A DNA stretch of 64,000 nt, from positions 2,955,964-3,019,963 of the forward strand of contig CAVXFH010000002.1 in assembly GCA_963761035.1 (NCBI GenBank), written 5' to 3'. The position numbers were made by a program, and so were the translations under genes. Below the pieces are notes generated by a model that had not been told where the DNA came from, ran no database searches, and saw nothing but the letters and a program-made list of their open reading frames with translations. Every line of letters begins with the position of its first letter. The stretch's first letter is position 1. Positions 53,385-62,364 of this stretch are shown one piece after another. This DNA is from JARRQJ01 sp963761035. GTDB lineage: Bacteria; Pseudomonadota; Gammaproteobacteria; DRLM01.

Positions 53385-53855
53385 TCAGGCGGAATTGAAC
53401 TCGGTGACAGCCAGCTTTTTGGCCAGTGATTTGCCCAGGGCTGTTAATGGCGCGAGAATGATTTCACGCCCCACCATGGCATATTCAATATTGAGCAGCA
53501 GATCGGCGGGGGGCAGGAGGCCTTCCCCCCGCTCCGGCCACTCTATCAGTGTGATGGCCTTGCCTTCAGCCAGTTCGCGCAGCCCGAGATACGCCAGCTC
53601 CGCGGCGGCTTGGACACGATAAAGATCCAGATGATATAGACGCCAATCCCCAACTTGATACGGCTCGACAAGCGTATAGGTAGGACTTTTAACGGCACCG
53701 GTATAACCCATGCCGCGCATGAATCCGCGCACCAAGGTAGTCTTGCCCGCGCCCAATTGCCCGCGCAGATAAATGACCGTCGAATCGCGGCATATATGCG
53801 CCAACTTGCCTCCAACAGTGAGCATTTCCGCTTCATCATGCGCAATGAGCTTCAT
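53385..53855 (-). CDS. tsaE: tRNA threonylcarbamoylation ATPase TsaE
   Basis: The 156-residue P-loop protein has YLRGQLGAGKTTLVRGFM (Walker A), SPTYTLVEPY, LYHLDLYRV and ITLIEWPERGEGLLP. It regenerates the TsaBDE complex that makes t6A37. It begins 2 bases from the nnr stop and is probably in one transcript with it. A CGATATC/GATATCG inverted repeat at 53349-53377 lies in the gap to amiC. Confidence 0.95.
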   Translation of the reverse strand: MKLIAHDEAEMLTVGGKLAHICRDSTVIYLRGQLGAGKTTLVRGFMRGMGYTGAVKSPTYTLVEPYQVGDWRLYHLDLYRVQAAAELAYLGLRELAEGKAITLIEWPERGEGLLPPADLLLNIEYAMVGREIILAPLTALGKSLAKKLAVTEFNSA

Positions 53856-53857
53856 GA

Positions 53858-55357
53858 TTACGAAATGGGATTGGCCAAACGCCGTAACGGCTCCAATAAA
53901 TCCCCGGCCATCATGCCCCGCTCCCCTTCCGCCGCCGCCGCCGCATCTCCGGCGCGCCCATGAAGGTAGACACCGGCAGCCGCGGCATGCCAGGGGCTCA
54001 AGCCCTGCGCGAGCAGCCCGGCAATGACGCCTGTCAGTACGTCGCCCATTCCTCCCGTCGCCATTCCGGGATTGCCGGCATCACACAAGGCCAGCGGGTT
54101 CCGGCCGTGACATACTAGACTGCCGGCCCCCTTCAATACCACGCTGCCGCCGTACCGTGTCTGCAATTCGCGCACCGCCCGCCAGCGATCTGCCTGAATT
54201 TCCGCGATACTGACATCCAGTAATCGTGCCGCTTCGCCGGGGTGAGGGGTCAAAATCCAATGGTTGCGGTATATGGGCTCCTGTGCCAGAAAATTGAGCG
54301 CATCGGCGTCCACTACCAGGGGCTGTCCGCTGTCCAATGCGGCGCCAAATAATTTTCGCCCCCATTCGCCCGTGCCAAGTCCGGGTCCTATTGCGACAAC
54401 GTTGGCCCTGCTCAGCAAGGGCGATAATGCCGCTCCGTCGGCGACGGCGTGGCACATCAATTCCGGGCGAGCCGCATTCAAGGCCGCGGCATGGAAGGGA
54501 TGGGTCGCCACGCTCACCAAGCCCGCGCCCATGCGCGCCGCCGCTTCACCCGCCAAACGCGGAGCGCCCGCCATGCCCTGCCCACCTCCCACTATCAGCA
54601 CATGGCCGTGATGGCCTTTATGGGCGCTGCGCGGCCGCAAAGGTAATAAGGGATTCACCCAATTGTCGTTGATGCGGAAAGCGGGATTCAGCACGCGCTG
54701 ATACGCCTCAACGGGCAACGCCAAGTCATCGAAAAAAATCTCGCCGCAATGATCCGGGCCCTCCGCGGTGAACAAGCCCTGCTTCAAACCGATGAAGCTC
54801 ACGGTCTTTCTTGCCTTTACAGCGATACCCAAGGCATTGCCGCTGTCCGCATCCAATCCGGAAGGAATATCGAGGGATAACACCGGCGCGGCCTGTCTAT
54901 TGATCACTTCGATCGCCTCGCGATGCAAGCCCGTTATCTCCCTGTCCAAGCCGGTGCCCAGCAGCGCATCCACCACCACCTCCGTGTTCGGCCATCGCTC
55001 CGACGAAAAGGGCGAGACTTGAACGCCAGTCTTGAGCATCGCCTCACAGGCCCGCCGAGCATCGCCGTGCAATTGTGCCGCCTCTCCCAATAAGAAAACT
55101 TCAGTCTGCAATCCGGCCTCTTGGGCGAGACGCGCCACCACGAAGCCATCGCCGCCATTATTGCCCGTGCCGCATAACACCAGCACACTGCGGGCGCGCG
55201 GCCAACTGTCCTGCATGACTCGAAACGCCGCCGTGCCCGCACGGCTCATCAGGGTAAAACCGGGAATGCCCAGCTCGGCGATGGCGATGCGGTCCAATTC
55301 ACGCACATCCTGCGCACGATAAAGGGCCTGGGGTAATGGCTGCATGGGCGTTATCAT
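53858..55357 (-). CDS. nnr: Bifunctional NAD(P)HX epimerase/dehydratase
   Basis: The 499-residue protein fuses an N-terminal YjeF_N epimerase (about 1-215: LVLCGTGNNGGDGFVVARL) with an ADP-dependent dehydratase of the ribokinase-like fold (about 225-495: HKGHHGHVLIVGGGQGMAGA, TPHPGEAARLL, GNPGMATGGMGDVLTGVIAG). It repairs hydrated NADH and NADPH. Start ATG 55357 follows GAGGAA; MQPL at 55345 is an alternative. Its start is only 7 bases from that of divergent queG. Confidence 0.96.
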   Translation of the reverse strand: MITPMQPLPQALYRAQDVRELDRIAIAELGIPGFTLMSRAGTAAFRVMQDSWPRARSVLVLCGTGNNGGDGFVVARLAQEAGLQTEVFLLGEAAQLHGDARRACEAMLKTGVQVSPFSSERWPNTEVVVDALLGTGLDREITGLHREAIEVINRQAAPVLSLDIPSGLDADSGNALGIAVKARKTVSFIGLKQGLFTAEGPDHCGEIFFDDLALPVEAYQRVLNPAFRINDNWVNPLLPLRPRSAHKGHHGHVLIVGGGQGMAGAPRLAGEAAARMGAGLVSVATHPFHAAALNAARPELMCHAVADGAALSPLLSRANVVAIGPGLGTGEWGRKLFGAALDSGQPLVVDADALNFLAQEPIYRNHWILTPHPGEAARLLDVSIAEIQADRWRAVRELQTRYGGSVVLKGAGSLVCHGRNPLALCDAGNPGMATGGMGDVLTGVIAGLLAQGLSPWHAAAAGVYLHGRAGDAAAAAEGERGMMAGDLLEPLRRLANPIS

Positions 55358-55364
55358 AATAGTT

Positions 55365-56435
55365 ATGAGTTCCTCACAAAAGCCCGTCCGCGACTGGCCG
55401 CAACTGGCGCTGGATATCAAAACCTGGGGCCGTACCCTGGGGTTTCAGCAGATCGGTATCGCCGATACCCGGCTGGGCGAACATGAAGCCCATCTGCGCA
55501 ATTGGTTGGCCGCCGAGCGCCATGGCGCAATGGGCTACATGGCAAACCACGGCACCAAACGCGGTCGTCCGCATGAATTGCTTCCCGAAACGCTGCGCAT
55601 CATCTCTGTACGCATGGATTATCTTCCCCCGAATGCCGCGCCTGCCAACAACGTATTGCAAAAACGGGACTGCGCCTATGTTTCACGCTACGCCTTGGGT
55701 CGCGATTACCACAAGATATTGCGGACGCGCTTGAAGCAACTGGCCCGCCGCATTGAAAAAGTTACGGGACCGTTCGGGTACCGAGCGTTCGTGGACAGCG
55801 CGCCGGTGCTGGAAAAAGCCATCGCCGAAAAGGCGGGTCTGGGTTGGATAGGCAAGCATACCAATCTATTGCACCGCGAGGCCGGCTCCTGGTTTTTTCT
55901 CGGAGAACTCTACACCGATCTGCCCTTGCCGGTAGATACACCGGTCACAAATCACTGCGGTGACTGCCGGGCGTGCATCGACGTGTGTCCAACTCAGGCC
56001 ATTGTCGCACCCTATCAACTCGACGCCCGACTTTGTATCTCGTATCTGACTATCGAACTGCGCGGCAGCATACCGCCGGAATTGCGGCCCTTGATCGGCA
56101 ACCGCATCTATGGCTGCGATGACTGCCAACTGATTTGCCCCTGGAACCGTTTTGCCCGGTTAAGCGCGGAAGTGGATTTCCTGCCGCGCCACGGTCTGGA
56201 CAGTCCCTTACTGATCGAGCTGTTTGCATGGAGTGAAGAGCAGTTCCTGTCGCATACCGAAGGGTCCGCCATCCGCCGCATCGGCTATGAATGCTGGCTG
56301 CGTAACATTGCGGTGGCCTTGGGCAATGCGCCAAGCAGTGAGGTCGTGATCGACGCCCTGCATTCACGCCGCAACGACCACTCCGCGCTGGTACGCGAAC
56401 ATGTCGCTTGGGCCCTGGCACAGCATGGAAAATAA
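55365..56435 (+). CDS. queG: Epoxyqueuosine reductase QueG
   Basis: The 356-residue cobalamin-dependent enzyme has two [4Fe-4S] motifs, NHCGDCRACIDVCPTQAI and CDDCQLICPWNRF, and the N-terminal DUF1730 domain with YHKILRTRLKQLARRIE. A HEAT-like C-terminal tail follows. It makes queuosine in tRNA. Divergent from nnr with 7 bases between the start codons, so its promoter must lie inside nnr. Confidence 0.96.
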   Translation: MSSSQKPVRDWPQLALDIKTWGRTLGFQQIGIADTRLGEHEAHLRNWLAAERHGAMGYMANHGTKRGRPHELLPETLRIISVRMDYLPPNAAPANNVLQKRDCAYVSRYALGRDYHKILRTRLKQLARRIEKVTGPFGYRAFVDSAPVLEKAIAEKAGLGWIGKHTNLLHREAGSWFFLGELYTDLPLPVDTPVTNHCGDCRACIDVCPTQAIVAPYQLDARLCISYLTIELRGSIPPELRPLIGNRIYGCDDCQLICPWNRFARLSAEVDFLPRHGLDSPLLIELFAWSEEQFLSHTEGSAIRRIGYECWLRNIAVALGNAPSSEVVIDALHSRRNDHSALVREHVAWALAQHGK

Positions 56436-56630
56436 TTCGCCGAAGATGCCCCTGATTGCGCTAATTAATCGCAGTTATCGTTGCCGTCCAAGCAGAAATG
56501 GCTTTTTGGATTATAAGGGTCTCCGGCTCATCCCGCCCCAGTTTGAAATGTGCAACGTCCGGCGGAGACGAAGGGATTGTGATCGCCAATAGTAAACATA
56601 CGGCTTAAACATAAAAAATTGGCCCAGCCG

Positions 56631-57188
56631 TTATTTATTGCCGGGATTACAGAAGAAATTCTGGCCATAATAACGCAGCTCTTCAATGGAATCACGGATG
56701 TCGCTCAAAGCCAGATGGCTGCTCTCTTTGGTAAGACCGCTGTATACCGACGGTGCCCAGCGCCGTGCCAATTCCTTCACGGTGCTCACATCCAGATTGC
56801 GATAATGGAAATAGCGCTCCAATTCAGGCATGCAGCGGGCGAGAAAGCGGCGATCCTGACAAATACTGTTGCCGCACATCGGCGAGGTACGCGGCGACAC
56901 ATACTGGGCGAGAAACGCCAGCGTTTCCCGCTCGGCGAGCGCCTCGTCATATTTACTCGCGCGAACGCGGTCGAGCAACCCGGACTTGCCATGTTGCTTT
57001 TTGTTCCACTCATCCATGGTATTTAATACTGCATCATTCTGATAAATAGCGATAACCGGTCCTTCAGCAAGAATATTCAAGGCGCTGTCGGTTACCACGG
57101 TGGCAATCTCGATGATATAATCCGCAGCGGTATCGAGACCGGTCATTTCCAAATCGATCCAGATCAAATTCAACGGATCTTGGCTCAT
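56631..57188 (-). CDS. orn: Oligoribonuclease
   Basis: The 185-residue DEDDh exonuclease has LIWIDLEMTGLDTAADYIIE, MCGNSICQDRRFLAR, and the C-terminal HLALSDIRDSIEELRYY. It degrades 2-5-mer RNAs, including pGpG from c-di-GMP turnover. It is convergent with queG and divergent from an M48 protease gene. In Pseudomonas rsgA follows orn; here only a decayed rsgA end remains, after the protease. Confidence 0.97.
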   Translation of the reverse strand: MSQDPLNLIWIDLEMTGLDTAADYIIEIATVVTDSALNILAEGPVIAIYQNDAVLNTMDEWNKKQHGKSGLLDRVRASKYDEALAERETLAFLAQYVSPRTSPMCGNSICQDRRFLARCMPELERYFHYRNLDVSTVKELARRWAPSVYSGLTKESSHLALSDIRDSIEELRYYGQNFFCNPGNK

Positions 57189-57265
57189 TATGTTTCCCTC
57201 TCATAAGCGATCATTTTTGCGATTGTAACAAAACTGCTTCCACTAGCGACCAGCCCCAACACAAA

Positions 57266-58516
57266 ATGAACGGTTTCACTTTACTTTTCGTGCTCTTTGT
57301 CTTTGCCGCCACCGCTATCCTGCTATGGTTGGCGCAACGTCAACGCGCGAGTGCTATGCGCCATCGCCGCCATGTTCCAGGGGCATTTCGCGACAGCATC
57401 AGCCTGGCGGTCCATCAAAAGGCCGCCGACTACACCGCGGCCAAGATGCGGCTGGAACAGATCGATAACCTGCTGGGAGCACTGTTGGTGCTAGCCTGGA
57501 CGCTGGGCGGCGGTCTTAACTTTCTCGCCGGTCTATGGGCAAATTCCGGTTGGGGCGACGTCGCCGCCGGCGCCGGACTTATGGTCAGCGCGTTCTTCGT
57601 CATGGCCTTATGCGATATCCCCCTTGATGCCTATCGGACCTTCATCGTTGAGGCTAAGTTCGGCTTTAACCGTACATCTTTGAGGCTCTACCTGGCCGAT
57701 ACACTAAAACAAGGCGTGTTGCTGGCGCTGCTGGGCACCCCGCTCATCGCCTTATTGCTGTGGCTGGTGGCTCACGCCGGCAAGTGGTGGTGGCTTAATG
57801 GCTGGCTGGCATGGATGGTGTTCACAGCCGCCATGTTATGGCTGTACCCCACCGTGATCGCGCCGCTGTTCAACCGCTTCACGCCCCTTCAAGATGCGGC
57901 TCTCCGAGTCCGCATCTTGAGCTTGCTACAACGCAGCGGCTTCACCAGCGGTGGCATTTTCGTCATGGACGGTTCCAAACGCTCCCAGCATGGCAATGCC
58001 TATTTCACCGGTTTCGGTGCCAACAAACGTATCGTATTTTTCGATACCCTGCTCAAGGGTCTTAAGGCGGACGAAGTCGAAGCGGTATTGGCTCATGAAC
58101 TCGGCCACTTCAAACACGGCCATGTACGCAAGCGATTACTATTCATGGCGGCCACCAGCTTGGCGGCCTTCGCCCTGCTGGGGATGTTAATCGACGCCGA
58201 CTGGTTTTATGCCGGTCTCGGGCTGCGGCACGCCTCCCATGCCGGCGCCTTTCTGCTGTTCCTCATGGCGGCGCCCTATTTCACCGCCCCGCTTCGCCCG
58301 CTGTCCTCCTACTGGATGCGCAAACACGAATTCGAAGCCGATGACTTTGCCGCCACCACGACCGGCGCGCAGAACCTGATCCATGCGCTGGTAAAACTCT
58401 ATCAGGATAACGCCGCGACCTTGACGCCGGACATCCTTTACTCGGCCTACCACGATTCTCATCCGCCCGCACCGATACGGATATCCCATTTGGCCGCCAA
58501 GCTCGGCACGCCATAA
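57266..58516 (+). CDS. M48 family membrane metalloprotease (Ste24-like)
   Basis: The 416-residue protein has about seven membrane segments and the Ste24/CAAX protease type zinc motif ALAHELGHFKHGHVRKR (HExxH), with a third ligand in KHEFEADDFAA. GSKRSQHGNAYFTGFGANKR is typical. Prokaryotic members may digest misfolded membrane proteins. It lies between orn and the rsgA remnant, as in related gammaproteobacteria. Confidence 0.93.
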   Translation: MNGFTLLFVLFVFAATAILLWLAQRQRASAMRHRRHVPGAFRDSISLAVHQKAADYTAAKMRLEQIDNLLGALLVLAWTLGGGLNFLAGLWANSGWGDVAAGAGLMVSAFFVMALCDIPLDAYRTFIVEAKFGFNRTSLRLYLADTLKQGVLLALLGTPLIALLLWLVAHAGKWWWLNGWLAWMVFTAAMLWLYPTVIAPLFNRFTPLQDAALRVRILSLLQRSGFTSGGIFVMDGSKRSQHGNAYFTGFGANKRIVFFDTLLKGLKADEVEAVLAHELGHFKHGHVRKRLLFMAATSLAAFALLGMLIDADWFYAGLGLRHASHAGAFLLFLMAAPYFTAPLRPLSSYWMRKHEFEADDFAATTTGAQNLIHALVKLYQDNAATLTPDILYSAYHDSHPPAPIRISHLAAKLGTP

Positions 58517-58550
58517 TGTCGCGCATCAACCGGCTCGTGGCACGACGCTG

Positions 58551-58693
58551 TCTATCGCCTCTCCAATTCTTCGCATCTGACGGAACCGGTTTGCGCCCTA
58601 CAACAAGCCGTAGAAAAGGGGGATATCGACGCTACGCACATGCGTAACTATCGGCGCATCATGGAGTCGTTGCTTGACCGACATAGCGGGTAG
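58551..58693 (+). pseudogene. rsgA: Decayed 3' end of rsgA (ribosome GTPase)
   Basis: About 47 in-frame codons, ending at TAG 58691, encode YRLSNSSHLTEPVCAL, then QQAVEKGDIDATHMRNYRRI and MESL. This aligns with the RsgA C-terminus (E. coli and Pseudomonas CRFRDCKHDREPGCAL with a Y..IL.S tail). The first two zinc cysteines are replaced by Tyr and Ser, while the His and third Cys are kept. No OB or GTPase part is left upstream; the protease stop is only 34 bases away. Its place beside orn is where rsgA belongs. A functional copy could exist elsewhere. Confidence 0.75.
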
Positions 58694-58714
58694 CACGCCA
58701 TAATCGGCGACACA

Positions 58715-59164
58715 CTAAACTTTGTCGGGCTTTGGCACACGCAAGATCGATCGTAGCCATCCCTGATTATGCAGTACATCCGCCAGGGTATAACGATCCA
58801 GCACTGCCATGAAGGCCCGCTGCGCTTCGTATAAACCGTCTTTGAGAAAGCAAGCGGTGGCGATTGGACAAGTGCCGTGCTCCTGATCGAAACATTCCAC
58901 CAAATGAAAATTGGCCTCGGTTTGCCGCACTACATTGCCGATATTGATATCCGCCGGGGACATCGGCAACGTCAAGCCCCCACCCCTGCCTCGAGTAGTT
59001 AGCAAAAAACCCCGCGTAGCAAGATTATGCACCACTTTCACCAGGTGATTGCGGGATATATGATAGCTCTCCGCGATTTCAGTGATGGTCGCCGTCCGCC
59101 GCGGATTGAGTCCCAGATAAATAAGCACTCGCAAGGAATAATCGGTATACATGGTCAATTGCAT
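58715..59164 (-). CDS. nsrR: Rrf2 family regulator, NsrR-like
   Basis: The 149-residue regulator begins MQLTMYTDYSLRVLIYLG, with a winged-helix (ITEIAESYHISRNHLVKVVH) and RGRGGGLTL wing. Three cysteines C91, C99 and C105 (ECFDQEHGTCPIATAC) can hold an iron-sulfur cluster; E. coli NsrR has C91, C96 and C102. NsrR senses nitric oxide. It is the second gene after a four-TM protein with 39 bases between. I cannot see a clear target operator. Confidence 0.85.
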   Translation of the reverse strand: MQLTMYTDYSLRVLIYLGLNPRRTATITEIAESYHISRNHLVKVVHNLATRGFLLTTRGRGGGLTLPMSPADINIGNVVRQTEANFHLVECFDQEHGTCPIATACFLKDGLYEAQRAFMAVLDRYTLADVLHNQGWLRSILRVPKPDKV

Positions 59165-59203
59165 AACGTGTTCTCTCCGCGGCGATAGGGATGAAATCCT
59201 TGC

Positions 59204-59614
59204 CTAGAAAATCGCGGCTTTGGCGGATTCCGGATCCACCAACATCAAGGCCGTGGCTATCACCAAGGCGCGTACCAACAGGATAGCGTTGGCCTGGCTG
59301 TGGTGCTCACCTCTGATTTCATCGTTACCCGAAAATATCTTACGCGCGGTCTGAATCTGAAGGAAGTAAAGAGTGTAGAGGGTTAAAACCAGACCTAAAT
59401 GCATCCAGATCAGAAAGGAGAATATCTCCTCATGTACGATAAGGCGACGATACCAATCATGGGTAAGATACAAGTAAAAGGGAAATAACAAATCGACGAT
59501 CGCCATGCCCGCCATTACCGGCACATGGAACCAACGATATCGAGAGTAAACATAGGCGGCGAGCATCAACACGTAGGTAGCTACAACAAACCATACTGTC
59601 CCGGCTGTGAACAT
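59204..59614 (-). CDS. Four-TM His-rich membrane protein next to nsrR
   Basis: The 136-residue protein has four predicted membrane helices (about 5-22, 32-50, 66-87 and 112-127). Histidines lie at 30, 52, 61, 72 and 105-106, mostly near helix ends, a pattern seen in heme or metal binding membrane proteins such as DUF420. I do not recognise a named family. Being cotranscribed with nsrR, it may act in response to nitric oxide, perhaps in respiratory complex assembly, but this is inferred only from position. Confidence 0.6.
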   Translation of the reverse strand: MFTAGTVWFVVATYVLMLAAYVYSRYRWFHVPVMAGMAIVDLLFPFYLYLTHDWYRRLIVHEEIFSFLIWMHLGLVLTLYTLYFLQIQTARKIFSGNDEIRGEHHSQANAILLVRALVIATALMLVDPESAKAAIF

Positions 59615-59681
59615 GAGCCGTTTATGCTCCCTTCTTCCTAATCATCGATCGGCGCATGAGTTATCCGGATGCGGATAAATT

Positions 59682-60290
59682 TCATATCGACGTCCGCCCC
59701 GCGAAAGCATGAGACAAGGTGCCGCCATCGATATATTCCAACTCGCCGCCCAGCGGTACGCCATGGGCGATGCGGCTGGCCTTAATCCCGCGCGAATGCA
59801 CCATTTCGCTGATATAATGAGCGGTAGCTTCCCCTTCTACCGTGGTATTGGTAGCGAGAATCACCTCGCCGATTCCGCCGCTATCCAAGCGCGCCGCCAG
59901 CTGCGCCAATCCCAACTCCTCGGGACCGATGCCGTCCAAGGGCGAGAGATGTCCCATCAATACGAAATATAGACCGCGGTAGCCGGTGGAAAGCTCCAGG
60001 GCCTGAACATCAGCCGGGGATTCCACCACGCATAACAGGGAATGGTCGCGCTGAACATTGCTGCACAAGGAGCAGATCTCTTGCTCCGTCAAAGTCCGGC
60101 ACAGCTTACAGTGACCCACCCGTTCGATCGCCGCCAGCAAGGTTTCGGCCAAGCGGCGCCCCCCGCCACGATCCTGTTGCAGAAGATGGAAGGTCATGCG
60201 TTGCGCCGATTTCGGCCCTATGCCGGGTAAGCAACGCAAGGCATCCATCAACTGCGCTATAAGCGGTTTTTCACGCGCCAGGTTATTCAT
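59682..60290 (-). CDS. recR: Recombination protein RecR
   Basis: The 202-residue protein has an N-terminal HhH (ALRCLPGIGPKSAQRMTFHL), zinc cysteines CKLCRTLTEQEICSLC, and a Toprim domain with CVVESPADVQALE. RecR with RecF and RecO loads RecA on gaps. Its ATG overlaps the ybaB stop; the dnaX-ybaB-recR order is conserved. Confidence 0.97.
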   Translation of the reverse strand: MNNLAREKPLIAQLMDALRCLPGIGPKSAQRMTFHLLQQDRGGGRRLAETLLAAIERVGHCKLCRTLTEQEICSLCSNVQRDHSLLCVVESPADVQALELSTGYRGLYFVLMGHLSPLDGIGPEELGLAQLAARLDSGGIGEVILATNTTVEGEATAHYISEMVHSRGIKASRIAHGVPLGGELEYIDGGTLSHAFAGRTSI

Positions 60291-60613
60291 CAGAACGGCA
60301 TCTTGAAGCCGCCAGGCAAGCCCATGCCCGCCGTCAGACCGGACATCTTCTCTTGAGTTGTGGATTCCACTTGGCGTACCGCATCGTTGACCGCGGCCGC
60401 CAGCAGATCTTCCAGCATTTCCTTGTCCTCTTTTAGCAAGCTGTCATCGATGTTGACCCGTTTGACATCATGGCGCCCGGTCATCACCACGCTTACCAGT
60501 CCACCGCCGGCCTGGCCGGTGACTTCCATCACCGCCAACTCCTGCTGAGCCTTTTGCATGGTTTCCTGCATGCGTTGCGCCTGCTTCATTAAATTACCGA
60601 GTCCACCCTTCAT
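60290..60613 (-). CDS. ybaB: Nucleoid-associated protein YbaB/EbfC
   Basis: The 107-residue protein has a coiled-coil (GNLMKQAQRMQETMQKAQQE) and the core DVKRVNIDDSLLKEDKEML. It ends MGLPGGFKMPF, as YbaB proteins do. It is a DNA-binding dimer. Located 43 bases after dnaX, overlapping recR. Confidence 0.97.
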   Translation of the reverse strand: MKGGLGNLMKQAQRMQETMQKAQQELAVMEVTGQAGGGLVSVVMTGRHDVKRVNIDDSLLKEDKEMLEDLLAAAVNDAVRQVESTTQEKMSGLTAGMGLPGGFKMPF

Positions 60614-60656
60614 AATTTCCTCCTCGTCTCCATGCCTCTGCTGTAATACCAGCTAT

Positions 60657-62270
60657 TCAATCCAATGGCCGAACGGAATCCGGCACCACGCGGGCGCCAA
60701 ACATCTCTTGCAAGGTCTTGACATGTTTGTCTTGGGCGATAGCCTCCTGTGCGGCGCGCATCCGGTCCTGAGACTCGCGCATCTGTATGGCCGCCGGCGT
60801 CTCCTCCCGCGGTTCGGCGACAGTAAATACCAACTTTATCTTCTCGCCCAAATGGCTGCTCAATGACTCCTGCAAGCGTTCTTCCACTTTCACGTTGCGC
60901 AAGGAAGCATGTACGGGCGCCAAAGCTAAATGAAAAACATGGCCATCGCGGCGAATCAAGGCGCAATTATTGGCTAGGGCGCGCACCACACCTTGCAAGG
61001 ACAACCGTCCAATTAGTCGATGCCACTCATCTCCCGCCGTGGGTTGATTAGTGATTACCTCAGAAGGGCGCAATGGTTTGTCATCGCGCTGCGCCGTCGG
61101 TACTGCGCTATGTTGCTGGGGTTGAACGGCATCCATCATTTTTTTAACGGGCGCGGCAGGTGAAATTTGATTCCGTCGAGATGCCGCCTCGGGTTGAAAG
61201 GCCAGCATCCGCAATAAGGTCATTTCAAACCCCAAACGCGGCGATGGCGCGACGGATAAATCGCGCCGCCCGACTAATCCAATCTGATATAGAAGCTGCA
61301 CATCTTCCGGGCTCAAGGCCGTCGCCAAACGTTTTACAGTCTCGGGATCAAGATGCTCCGCTACGGCGGCGTCGCGCACCGATTGCGTCACGGCGATGTT
61401 GTGGAGCAGCGATAACAATTCAGCTAACACATCGTCGTAATCGGGGGCGAATTCGCTCAAGGCGGCGATATGTCGCAACAGAGCGGCGCCGTCGGCCGCC
61501 GCCAATGCCTCCAGCATATCCACCACCTGGTTATGCTCGACGGTGCCCAACATGGTTTGCACGTCAGCCTCGTCGACACGACCCGCGCCGTAGGCGATGG
61601 CTTGGTCCAGCAAACTCAGGGCGTCGCGCATACTGCCATCGGCGGCGCGTGCGATTTGCTTCAGGGCACCGGACTCGGCGGCGATGTTCTCCTGGCCCAG
61701 CACCTTTTCCAAATACTCGAGGATCATCTCCGGCGGCAGGCGTTTGAGATTGAACTGCAGGCAGCGGGACAGAATGGTCACTGGCAGGCGCTGAGGATCG
61801 GTAGTTGCCAGCAGGAATTTGACGTGGGGCGGCGGTTCTTCCAGGGTCTTCAATAAGGCGTTGAAACTATGAGTGGACAGCATGTGTACCTCGTCGATGA
61901 GGTATACCTTGTACCGGCCGCGGCTGGGGGCGTATTGGACGTTCTCCAGCAGCTCGCGGGTATCCTCCACCTTGGTGCGGGAGGCCGCGTCTACCTCGAT
62001 CAAATCCACGAAACGGCCTTCGTCGATCTCGCGGCAGGCGCTGCACTGTCCGCAAGGTTTGGCGCTCACACCCAGTTCGCAGTTGAGGGACTTGGCGAAG
62101 ATGCGCGCCACGGTGGTCTTGCCCACACCTCGGGTGCCGGTGAACAGATAGGCATGGTGCAGGCGCCGGTTATCCAGGGCATTCACCAAGGCCCGTAACA
62201 CATGCCCCTGTCCCATCATCTCGCCAAAACTGCGAGGACGCCATTTGCGTGCAAGGACTTGATAACTCAT
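60657..62270 (-). CDS. dnaX: DNA polymerase III subunit tau (DnaX)
   Basis: The 537-residue clamp-loader ATPase has TGTRGVGKTTVARIFAKSLN (Walker A), zinc module CGQCSACREIDEGRF, VYLIDEVHMLSTHSFNALL and the LEEPPPHVKFLLATTDPQ box. Domains I-III end near residue 365. The rest (tau region) is shorter than in E. coli (643). An A7 run at codons 376-378 can produce a truncated gamma-like product (see separate entry). Upstream lies the SRP RNA. Confidence 0.97.
   Translation of the reverse strand: MSYQVLARKWRPRSFGEMMGQGHVLRALVNALDNRRLHHAYLFTGTRGVGKTTVARIFAKSLNCELGVSAKPCGQCSACREIDEGRFVDLIEVDAASRTKVEDTRELLENVQYAPSRGRYKVYLIDEVHMLSTHSFNALLKTLEEPPPHVKFLLATTDPQRLPVTILSRCLQFNLKRLPPEMILEYLEKVLGQENIAAESGALKQIARAADGSMRDALSLLDQAIAYGAGRVDEADVQTMLGTVEHNQVVDMLEALAAADGAALLRHIAALSEFAPDYDDVLAELLSLLHNIAVTQSVRDAAVAEHLDPETVKRLATALSPEDVQLLYQIGLVGRRDLSVAPSPRLGFEMTLLRMLAFQPEAASRRNQISPAAPVKKMMDAVQPQQHSAVPTAQRDDKPLRPSEVITNQPTAGDEWHRLIGRLSLQGVVRALANNCALIRRDGHVFHLALAPVHASLRNVKVEERLQESLSSHLGEKIKLVFTVAEPREETPAAIQMRESQDRMRAAQEAIAQDKHVKTLQEMFGARVVPDSVRPLD
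61139..61145 (-). other. A7 slippery run in dnaX (possible gamma-form site)
   Basis: The mRNA reads GTT AAA AAA ATG ATG. A -1 slip after the second AAA gives ten further sense codons and TAG, a product of about 387 residues. A +1 slip meets TGA at once. The run sits just after domain III, where E. coli and Thermus DnaX switch. It is not the canonical A-AAA-AAG heptamer, so transcriptional slippage is as likely as ribosomal. No strong downstream hairpin was recognised. Confidence 0.45.
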
Positions 62271-62364
62271 GAAGGTTTGTAATTCCCGCTGACCAAATTA
62301 ACAACCGAGGCATTGTAACCCAATTTGCCGGGACGTCGCTCGGTAGATCAAGGGATAAGGGCGG

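Noticed and set aside
56401..56592. 63-codon frame overlapping the end of queG
   Set aside because: Overlaps queG in another frame, has Arg-rich low-complexity composition, no support.
59668..59688. Imperfect dyad GATGCGGATAAATTTCATATC as an NsrR site
   Set aside because: It covers the recR stop codon and fits the NsrR half-sites poorly.
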